Below are positions 6,519 to 12,865 of a stretch of DNA of 25,821 nucleotides, piece after piece (position 1 is the stretch's first letter; each line of letters begins with the position of its first letter). A program made the translations under genes and the position numbers. Below the pieces are notes generated by a model that worked only from the letters and a program-made list of their open reading frames with translations, did not search any database and had not been told where the DNA came from. The stretch is from Eubacterium sp. (lineage in GTDB: Bacteria; Bacillota; Clostridia; Lachnospirales; Lachnospiraceae), in the NCBI GenBank assembly GCA_017445525.1, contig JAFSTZ010000032.1, positions 1 through 25,821 of the forward strand. The letters are read 5' to 3'.

Positions 6519-7286
6519 ATGGATGAACCTATTTATCTTGAATATCTGAAGGAGGATACTCTTCTCGGCAATGACAAGCCAAAGCCCAAGAAGATCCAGA
6601 GCTTTGCCATGATCCCTTACTTCAGCCTGAAGGAAGGAAACATAGAGGGTGTTATGGGGTGCAAGGCACTTATAGACAGTGTCGACGGCGACAAGCTCTC
6701 TTCCGATGAGTTGATGAACAAAAAGTATCTGTTTGTTTCGTCGACCACCATGGCTTCGCTTTTTGCCATGCAGGGCGGTATGGGTACCGAGGAGGCTCAG
6801 GCTCTGAAGAACACGTATATCGGCCGTATGGATGACTGCAAGACGGTTGATGCTGTTGATGAACTTCACACCATCATGTTCCTGGATTTCACCCGAAAGG
6901 TTCAGGAGAGCAAGGAAGAGGCAGAGGCTGCCGAGTTGAAGGATAAAGAGGGCAAGGCAAAGATTTCCCGCTCTATCATGCAGGCTATGGAGTATATCAG
7001 AAAGAATCTCCATACCAAGTTGCTTCTGAAGGATATTGGCTTTGCGGTCAAGCTCTCACCGAACTATCTGGCCACCAGATTTCACGAGGAGACAGGATAT
7101 ACGGTTCAGGATTACGTGAGAGATCAGCGTATAGCAGTGGCAGAGATCATGCTGAAAGAGTCCAATTACTCTCTGACCGATATCGCATCGGGACTTGGAT
7201 TCGGATCCAACTCGCATTTTATAAAGGTATTCAGAGAGCAGAAGAAAGTTACACCGAAGCAGTACAGGCTGAGGTATTACAGATAA
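6519..7286 (+). CDS. AraC-family transcriptional regulator
   Basis: The C-terminal roughly 95 residues of this 255-aa protein form the AraC/XylS double helix-turn-helix: IRKNLHTKLLLKDIGFAVKLS, then NYLATRFHEETGYTVQDYV, and the second half ITDIASGLGFGSN-like pattern (here LTDIASGLGFGSNSHFIKVF) closing with KVTPKQYR. The N-terminal part (about 1-150) has no cupin motif. It resembles the helical region of AraC-like proteins of Clostridia, with a DELHTIMFLDFTRKV segment before a Glu/Lys-rich linker. The ligand is unknown. GGGAGG lies 7 bp before ATG 6519. It is 22 bp after fakA, probably in that transcript, and 84 bp before echA, so it could regulate the hydrogenase operon, but that is only positional inference. 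Confidence 0.88.
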   Translation: MDEPIYLEYLKEDTLLGNDKPKPKKIQSFAMIPYFSLKEGNIEGVMGCKALIDSVDGDKLSSDELMNKKYLFVSSTTMASLFAMQGGMGTEEAQALKNTYIGRMDDCKTVDAVDELHTIMFLDFTRKVQESKEEAEAAELKDKEGKAKISRSIMQAMEYIRKNLHTKLLLKDIGFAVKLSPNYLATRFHEETGYTVQDYVRDQRIAVAEIMLKESNYSLTDIASGLGFGSNSHFIKVFREQKKVTPKQYRLRYYR

Positions 7287-7302
7287 ATGTCCGGCTGTAT
7301 GG

Positions 7303-7324
7303 CATAGATACACGGTATCCTATG
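7303..7324. promoter_or_regulatory. Imperfect inverted repeat upstream of echA, possible operator
   Basis: CATAGATAC (7303-7311) and GTATCCTATG (7315-7324) are complementary apart from one extra base. A weak promoter can be drawn as GATACA (7307-7312), 17 bp, TATAAA (7330-7335), in which the repeat covers the -35 box and part of the spacer. No T-run follows, so it is not a terminator. It is a candidate site for control of the ech operon. Confidence 0.4.
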
Positions 7325-7370
7325 TCGGATATAAAGATCAATATGAAAAATAAATATAGTGGAGGGAAAG

Positions 7371-9299
7371 ATGGAAAGCTTACCTATAGTTCCGTTTTTG
7401 ATAATATTTCCGGTCGTGATCGCATTTTTGATGTTTGTTGTGAGGGCAGATAAGGTTCGTTCTGTCATAGCTTACATCGGTGCTGTTGCCATCATGGCGG
7501 GAGTAGGTGTATTGGTTTACATGTGGATAGCAGGCGGCTGTGAACGTATCTCGCTTTATGTGGAGACAGAGGTAGCAGACTATACCATACTCGGCGCAGA
7601 GATCATCCTTATGTGCGTCGTGACATTTTTAAGTTTCAAATATAAAAAATACTGGATATCACTTTTGTCCATCATCCCGACCGCGGGCATGGTGTGGTTG
7701 GAGCTTTATGGACCGAAGATGAATGAGATATCGCATATTTATATCGATCATCTTTCCATCCTTATGTGTATCATCATCGGTGTTATCGGCGGACTGATCA
7801 TCATCTATGCAGTCGGATACATGCACGGTTATCATAACCATCACAAGGATGTTGAGGACAGGAGACATTATTTCTTTATGATCCTGTTTCTGTTTTTGGG
7901 AGCGATGTTTGGATTCGTTCTCTCCGAGAGTCTTCTCTGGATCGATTTCTTCTGGGAGATGACCAGTATCTGTTCTTTCCTTTTGATCGGATATACAAGA
8001 GAAAAAGAGGCTATCGACAATTCGTTCAGGGCGTTGTGGATGAACCTTTTGGGTGGCGTTGCGCTCGCGGTCGGCATCATATATTTCGCTATAAATATGG
8101 GCACCGTTTCACTTCATAACCTGATTTCCATGTGTACAAATGCGCACGGATCTGTCGTGACTATAGTGGTTACTCTTATAGCATTTGCGGCTCTGACTAA
8201 GGCGGCTCAGCTGCCGTTCTCAACATGGCTTATCGGGGCGATGGTTGCTCCGACACCTTCGTCTGCGCTCCTTCACAGTGCGACGATGGTCAAGGCCGGC
8301 ATCTATATTTTGCTCAGACTGTCGCCTGCCATGAGTGGGACTACGACAGGATCACTGATAGCTTTTATAGGAGGCTTTACGTTCCTGGCGACGTCACTTA
8401 TGGCCATAGCGCAGAGTGACGGCAAAAAGATACTTGCGTTTTCCACGATATCGAACCTCGGTCTGATGGTTGCCTGCGCGGGAGTGGGTACGCCTGAGAC
8501 CATGTGGGCGGGATCATTTCTCATGATCTTCCATGCGGTATCAAAGTCGCTGCTGTTCCAGGATGTCGGAGCTACAGAGAACTCGCTTCACTCCCGTGAT
8601 GTGGAGGATATGCACGGACTTTTGTATATCATGCCGAAGCTTGCGGCGTTTATGTTTATCGGTATCGCGGGTATGTTCCTTGCGCCGTTCGGTATGCTGA
8701 TATCCAAGTGGGCTGCCCTTCGCGCTTCAGTTGACGAGAGAAATATCATGCTTGTTCTGTTTATCGTTTTCGGTTCGGCGACAACATCGCTTTACTGGAC
8801 GAAGTGGATGGGCAAGCTTGTTTCGCATACGCATCTGACAGAGGAAAAGATAAAGGATGTGACCAGACCTACGGAGATGCTTTCGCTCACCGTTCACGCC
8901 ATACTGATGCTTTTGCTTTGTGCGCTGTTCCCGCTTTTATCGGGAGTGTATGTAAATCCGATGGTCGAGGAGGCGTTCGGAGTGTCGATGAACGTTCTGC
9001 CGACGCACATCCTGATAGTTCTTGCGATCATCATACTTCTCGTGTTTGCTGTGCCGGTGCTGGCATACGTCTACTCGAGGAAGATGACCTTCAACAGGAA
9101 GGATTCATATATGAATGGTGTAAACTACGGAGACAACAGGTCTTTCGTGGATTCATTCGGTGACAGAAAGACGCTGTGGCTGTCCAATCATTATTATAAA
9201 GATATGGTTGGAAAGAGAAAGCTTATGAAGCCTTCACAGGTCTTCACTTCGGCAGTACTCATAGTGATGCTGACTGTTATAATAGGAGGGTTACTGTGA
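7371..9299 (+). CDS. echA: Ech hydrogenase subunit EchA, NuoL/MrpA-like ion-translocating membrane subunit
   Basis: The 642-aa polytopic membrane protein belongs to the NuoL/MrpA antiporter-like family. Its core is typical: HIYIDHLSILMCIIIGVIG, the IYAVGYMHG segment, FFWEMTSICSFLLIGYTRE, and the conserved lysine region LTKAAQLPFSTWLIGAMVAP followed by SALLHSATMVKAGIYILLR. Length and content fit EchA of energy-converting [NiFe] hydrogenases (group 4), where it is thought to conduct protons or sodium. ATG 7371 is preferred over the in-frame GTG at 7359 because GGAGGG (7361-7366) would otherwise be inside the gene. It is the first gene of echABCDEF, in the canonical order. Its stop overlaps the echB start (TGATG). 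Confidence 0.95.
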   Translation: MESLPIVPFLIIFPVVIAFLMFVVRADKVRSVIAYIGAVAIMAGVGVLVYMWIAGGCERISLYVETEVADYTILGAEIILMCVVTFLSFKYKKYWISLLSIIPTAGMVWLELYGPKMNEISHIYIDHLSILMCIIIGVIGGLIIIYAVGYMHGYHNHHKDVEDRRHYFFMILFLFLGAMFGFVLSESLLWIDFFWEMTSICSFLLIGYTREKEAIDNSFRALWMNLLGGVALAVGIIYFAINMGTVSLHNLISMCTNAHGSVVTIVVTLIAFAALTKAAQLPFSTWLIGAMVAPTPSSALLHSATMVKAGIYILLRLSPAMSGTTTGSLIAFIGGFTFLATSLMAIAQSDGKKILAFSTISNLGLMVACAGVGTPETMWAGSFLMIFHAVSKSLLFQDVGATENSLHSRDVEDMHGLLYIMPKLAAFMFIGIAGMFLAPFGMLISKWAALRASVDERNIMLVLFIVFGSATTSLYWTKWMGKLVSHTHLTEEKIKDVTRPTEMLSLTVHAILMLLLCALFPLLSGVYVNPMVEEAFGVSMNVLPTHILIVLAIIILLVFAVPVLAYVYSRKMTFNRKDSYMNGVNYGDNRSFVDSFGDRKTLWLSNHYYKDMVGKRKLMKPSQVFTSAVLIVMLTVIIGGLL

Positions 9300-10174
9300 T
9301 GGAAATGACGATGGTAAATTGGATAGCTGTAGCTGCATATATACTGCTGGCTCCGATCATCGGAGGGCTTTTGGACGGCATTGACAGAAAGATATCCGCA
9401 AGGATGCAAAGAAGAGTGGGACCTCCGCTGCTCCAGCCGTTTTACGATGTGATCAAGCTTTTTAGCAAGCAGGTCATCATCGTCAGCAGATCACAGATGT
9501 TTTTCCTGCTTTCGTATATGATACTTATCATCGTGACCGGTGTTATGTTTTTTGCCGGGACCGATATACTGATGTGCTTTTTCGTAATGAGTACCGGAGC
9601 CACCTTCCTTTACTTTGCTGCGATGGTGACCTCGACTCCTTACTCGACCATGGGTGCCAACAGGGAGCTGATGCAGATGCTTGCTTATGAGCCTGCGGTG
9701 TTGCTTTCATGTGTGGGCTTTTATCTGGCAGAGGGGACCTTTGATGTGAATCAGATCGCGTCTTCGAGGTTCAGCTCGATCATCTATCTGCCGGGATTTT
9801 TCATCGCATTTGTATTTATACTTACCATAAAAATGAGAAAGTCGCCCTTTGATCTTTCCACATCGCACCATATGCATCAGGAGCTGGTCAAGGGTGTTAC
9901 GACAGAGATGGGAGCCAGAAACCTCGCCATCTTTCAGGTGACTGAGTGGTATGAGAACATATTCCTGCTCGGAGTGGTAGGTCTGTATATCATCAATGCG
10001 ACATGGTGGAGTATATTTATTGCGATAGCGGTCGTGCTGGTGGTTTATTTTATCGAGATACTGATCGACAACTCGAGTGCCAGGGTAAAGACAGATACCA
10101 TGATACGCCTGAGCTGGGGAGTTACGGCTCTTTCTGCCGGCGTGAATCTGATCATACTCATGATCATCAAGTGA
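9299..10174 (+). CDS. echB: Ech hydrogenase subunit EchB, NuoH-like membrane subunit
   Basis: This 291-aa membrane protein of the NuoH/HycD family has the RRVGPPLLQPFYDVIKLFSK motif after the first helix (about residues 37-56), the acidic loop segment STPYSTMGANRELMQMLAYEP, and SPFDLSTSHHMHQELVKG near residue 185. It anchors the hydrophilic hydrogenase module to the membrane and forms part of the coupling channel. The ATG at 9299 overlaps the echA stop and has AGGAGG at 9284-9289, inside the echA coding end, so translation is probably coupled. About eight membrane segments are visible. Nothing is missing compared with the family. Confidence 0.95.
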   Translation: MEMTMVNWIAVAAYILLAPIIGGLLDGIDRKISARMQRRVGPPLLQPFYDVIKLFSKQVIIVSRSQMFFLLSYMILIIVTGVMFFAGTDILMCFFVMSTGATFLYFAAMVTSTPYSTMGANRELMQMLAYEPAVLLSCVGFYLAEGTFDVNQIASSRFSSIIYLPGFFIAFVFILTIKMRKSPFDLSTSHHMHQELVKGVTTEMGARNLAIFQVTEWYENIFLLGVVGLYIINATWWSIFIAIAVVLVVYFIEILIDNSSARVKTDTMIRLSWGVTALSAGVNLIILMIIK

Positions 10175-10198
10175 TGAATACGAAAGGATGGGTTTATA

Positions 10199-10690
10199 AT
10201 GGCAAACATAAAAAGATCTCCGTGGCTGCTGCACTATGACGGTTCAAGCTGCAACGGATGTGATATAGAGGTTTTGGCGAGCCTGACGCCCGTGTACGAT
10301 GCGGAGCGTTTTGGTGTCATGAATACCGGCGACCCCATGCAGGCTGATATCCTGCTGATAACCGGTGGTATAAATGAACAGAACAAGCCTGTGGTAAAGC
10401 AGCTCTATGATCAGATGCCGAGACCGAAGGTCGTCGTGGCTGTGGGAGTTTGTGCCTGCACCGGAGGTATTTTTAAAGAATGTTACAATATCTTAGGAGG
10501 CGCGGATACTGTGATCCCGGTGGATATATATGTGCCCGGATGCGCAGCGAGACCGCAGGCGATCATCGACGGTATAGTACAGGCTGTCGAGCTTTTCCAG
10601 AAGCGTCTGGATGAGCATCGTCATAACAAAAAGCACGGCATCACGTATTCTGATGCCGAAAAGGAAAGAGAGGTGAAGGAGAATGTCTGA
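10199..10690 (+). CDS. echC: Ech hydrogenase small subunit EchC ([4Fe-4S], NuoB-like)
   Basis: This 163-aa protein matches the group 4 hydrogenase small subunit and NuoB. The cluster ligands can be placed at C18 and C21 (SSCNGCD), C85 (VGVCACTGG) and C115 (VPGCAARP), giving the single proximal [4Fe-4S] cluster that passes electrons to the nickel-iron site in EchE. The last 30 residues are charged and rich in His and Lys (DEHRHNKKHG) and look like a flexible tail. The gene starts 24 bp after echB with AAAGGATG upstream, and its 3' end overlaps echD by 8 bp. Confidence 0.96.
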   Translation: MANIKRSPWLLHYDGSSCNGCDIEVLASLTPVYDAERFGVMNTGDPMQADILLITGGINEQNKPVVKQLYDQMPRPKVVVAVGVCACTGGIFKECYNILGGADTVIPVDIYVPGCAARPQAIIDGIVQAVELFQKRLDEHRHNKKHGITYSDAEKEREVKENV

Positions 10691-11078
10691 GGTGATACAT
10701 CCCGAGGAGATCATCAGTCCCATCGAGGTCGGCGAGCTCCTTCCCGAGGTAATGAAGCTTAAAAAAGACGGCTTCAGACTCTCGCAGGCGTGCGCCGCAA
10801 CCATAGATAATAAGTTTGAGTTAAGCTATTCCTTTGCTCACGATGTGACTTACCAGTATACTACGCTCAGGCTTGTGATCGAGCCGGAGACTGAGATCCC
10901 GAGTATAACCGAGATCGTTCCGACCGCTATATTCTATGAGAATGAGATGAAGGAGCTTTTCGGTGTCAAGATCAAGATGATCAATCTTGATTACAAGAAC
11001 AAGCTTTATCGTATAAATGTTGAGACGCCTTTAGGACCTGAGCAGGTAAAGGGGGAAGGAGGAGAGAAAGATGGCTAA
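10683..11078 (+). CDS. echD: Ech hydrogenase subunit EchD, NuoC-like
   Basis: The 131-aa protein is a short NuoC/HycE-N-like subunit. The diagnostic segment is FYENEMKELFGV (residues 84-95), followed by an RINVETPLGPEQV tail. It has no cofactor ligands; in the Ech complex it packs against the large subunit EchE. The start ATG 10683 lies within the end of echC, with a ribosome-binding sequence AAGGAG just upstream, so it is likely translationally coupled. Its own 3' end overlaps the echE start by 8 bp. The tight overlaps of echC, echD and echE argue for stoichiometric synthesis of the peripheral arm. Confidence 0.92.
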   Translation: MSEVIHPEEIISPIEVGELLPEVMKLKKDGFRLSQACAATIDNKFELSYSFAHDVTYQYTTLRLVIEPETEIPSITEIVPTAIFYENEMKELFGVKIKMINLDYKNKLYRINVETPLGPEQVKGEGGEKDG

Positions 11079-12153
11079 GAGAAGTGTGATCCCCTTTGGC
11101 CCGCAGCATCCCGTCCTTCCGGAGCCGATCCATCTTGATCTGGTCGTAGAGGATGAGAAGATCGTTGAGGCTATCCCATCTATAGGATTTATCCACAGAG
11201 GTCTGGAGAGTCTTGTTAAAAAGAGAGATTTTAACCAGTTAAGCTATGTAGCTGAGAGAACCTGCGGTATCTGCAGCTTCCAGCACGGCATGGGTTATTG
11301 CGAGGCGGTTGAGCATATCTTCGGTGTAGAGATACCGGAGAGGGCGAAGTATCTTCGTACCATCTGGGCTGAGCTCGGAAGGATGCATTCACATCTGCTG
11401 TGGCTGGGACTTTTGGCAGACGGTTTCGGATTTGAGAATCTGTTTTATCAGGCATGGCGCGTGCGTGAGAAGGTTCTGGATCTGCAGGAGATGACCAGCG
11501 GCGCGAGATTGATATTCTCCGTAAACTGCGTGGGTGGTGTGATAAAGGATATTACGGATGACCAGTTAAAGATCATCCTTTCTACTATAAAAGAAGTTGA
11601 GATCGAACTGAATGAGATAAGCAAGACATTTTTGGAGGATTATTCCGTTCAGTCGAGACTTGTCGGAGTTGGTGTGCTGACCAAGGAACAGGCACATGAC
11701 CTGGGCTGTTGCGGACCGTTTGGCAGGGCGAGCGGTATTTATACCGATATGAGAAAGCTCGGTTATGCTGCGTATCCGCATATCGATTTTGAGCCGATAG
11801 TGAGCCATGAGGGTGACTGCTATGCGAGATGCAAGTGTCGTATCCTGGAGATATTCCAGTCGATAGATATCCTCAGACAGGCTATAGCCAAGATACCTGC
11901 TTCTGATGAGCTGGCGGTTCCGATCAAGGGCAATCCTGACGGAGAGTATTTCATGAGGGTTGAGCAGCCACGTGGTGAGGCTGTCTACTATGTAAAGGCG
12001 AACGGTAAGCCGTTTGTTGAGAGGATGCGTATACGCACCCCAACCTTTGCCAATCTGCCCGGATTGTGTGAGATGCTGAAGAACACAGAGCTTGCTGATG
12101 TCGGGCTACTGATACTCACCATAGATCCGTGTATCAGTTGTACCGAGAGATAA
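11071..12153 (+). CDS. echE: Ech hydrogenase large subunit EchE ([NiFe] catalytic, NuoD-like)
   Basis: This 360-aa catalytic subunit carries both nickel-iron motifs: RTCGIC with C65 and C68 near the N-terminus, and DPCISCTER with C354 and C357 at the very end. All four metal-binding cysteines are therefore present, as needed for an active [NiFe] site, which separates it from NuoD. The protein ends directly after CTER, so there is no C-terminal extension to be cut off and no maturation endopeptidase is required. The reaction is reversible H2 formation with reduced ferredoxin as donor, coupled through EchA/EchB to ion translocation. It starts inside echD with GGAAGGAGG upstream. A 204-bp non-coding stretch with a hairpin element separates it from echF. 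Confidence 0.97.
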   Translation: MAKRSVIPFGPQHPVLPEPIHLDLVVEDEKIVEAIPSIGFIHRGLESLVKKRDFNQLSYVAERTCGICSFQHGMGYCEAVEHIFGVEIPERAKYLRTIWAELGRMHSHLLWLGLLADGFGFENLFYQAWRVREKVLDLQEMTSGARLIFSVNCVGGVIKDITDDQLKIILSTIKEVEIELNEISKTFLEDYSVQSRLVGVGVLTKEQAHDLGCCGPFGRASGIYTDMRKLGYAAYPHIDFEPIVSHEGDCYARCKCRILEIFQSIDILRQAIAKIPASDELAVPIKGNPDGEYFMRVEQPRGEAVYYVKANGKPFVERMRIRTPTFANLPGLCEMLKNTELADVGLLILTIDPCISCTER

Positions 12154-12173
12154 GGCATACAGGATGTATCTAC

Positions 12174-12307
12174 GGATTTGCCGGCAGTATTTGCGTGAGG
12201 GACTCCACTCGCGTCATTCCCGAACGCAGCGGTTCTAAGCTCGAAAAGACCTCGCTAAGAACCGGCGTTCGCGACAGGTCCCTCACAGCAAATCAGCCGG
12301 CAAATCC
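12174..12307 (+). repeat. Long imperfect palindrome, copy 2 of the hairpin element, inside the ech operon
   Basis: The arms pair as follows: 12174-12184 with 12297-12307 (11 bp, perfect), 12190-12194 with 12288-12292 (5 bp), 12195-12203 with 12278-12286 (9 bp, perfect), 12221-12227 with 12265-12271 (7 bp), 12231-12236 with 12258-12263 (6 bp), and 12238-12240 with 12254-12256. The apical loop TCGAAAAGACCTC (12241-12253) differs from copy 1 by one base, and GCAGCGG and ACCGGCGT flank it in both copies. The outer stems of the two copies are unrelated in sequence. It fills most of the 204-bp gap between echE and echF and holds no open frame of note. No T-run follows, so it is not a standard terminator. 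Confidence 0.85.
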
Positions 12308-12357
12308 TTCGGTAACTTCCGGATACCATTATCAAGCATCAATAAAGGAGATAGAAG

Positions 12358-12849
12358 ATGGGATTAATGAAAATGGCTCCGCAGACGTTCAAGAATCTGT
12401 TTAAGAAGCCTGTGACTACTACATATCCGTTTGAGCCCTATAAATATCAGGAGAGGACGAGGGGGCATATCGAGATCACTATAGATGAGTGTATCGGCTG
12501 CGGTATGTGCGTGAGATGCTGTCCGTGCGGGACTCTCAGTGTGGATAAGATCAAGGGAACCTGGTCGATCGACAGGTTTGATTGTATTGCCTGTGGTTTC
12601 TGTGTGGAGAAGTGTCCCAAGAAGTGTCTCCATATGGTACAGGGGTATCAGACACCCGGACCGGAGAAGAGCAGGGTTACATATACCAAGTCTCCGGAGG
12701 TTTTGGAGGCTGAGGCAAAGAAGAGAGCTGAGCTTGCGGCTAAGGCTGCCGCAGCTAAGAAGGCCAAGGAAGAGGCTGATGCAAAGAAAGCGGCTGAGGC
12801 AGCTGCCGGTGATGCTAAGCCTGCTGAAGCGGCTACTGATAAAGAATAA
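12358..12849 (+). CDS. echF: Ech hydrogenase ferredoxin-like subunit EchF with Ala/Lys-rich tail
   Basis: The N-terminal 110 residues hold two [4Fe-4S] binding motifs of the 8Fe ferredoxin type: C45, C48, C51 and C55 (CIGCGMCVRCCP) and C76, C79, C82 and C86 (CIACGFCVEKCP). This is the NuoI-like subunit that takes electrons from ferredoxin and passes them to EchC. From about residue 113 the protein changes to a low-complexity helix-forming tail rich in Ala, Lys and Glu, about 50 residues long, which is not part of the usual EchF fold. The start ATG 12358 has AAAGGAG about 7 bp upstream. hypF follows after only 16 bp, so structural and maturation genes look co-transcribed. Confidence 0.94.
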   Translation: MGLMKMAPQTFKNLFKKPVTTTYPFEPYKYQERTRGHIEITIDECIGCGMCVRCCPCGTLSVDKIKGTWSIDRFDCIACGFCVEKCPKKCLHMVQGYQTPGPEKSRVTYTKSPEVLEAEAKKRAELAAKAAAAKKAKEEADAKKAAEAAAGDAKPAEAATDKE

Positions 12850-12865
12850 GCTTTCGAGGGTTATC

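Noticed and set aside
1945..12307. Insertion sequence or transposon ends
   Set aside because: The two hairpin elements lie in the same orientation and enclose ordinary housekeeping genes; there is no transposase and no target duplication that I can see.
12539..12865. N-terminal extension of hypF reaching back into echF
   Set aside because: The frame is open by chance across the Ala/Lys-rich echF tail; the residues do not resemble HypF, and the acylphosphatase motif begins right after ATG 12866 with its own ribosome-binding site.
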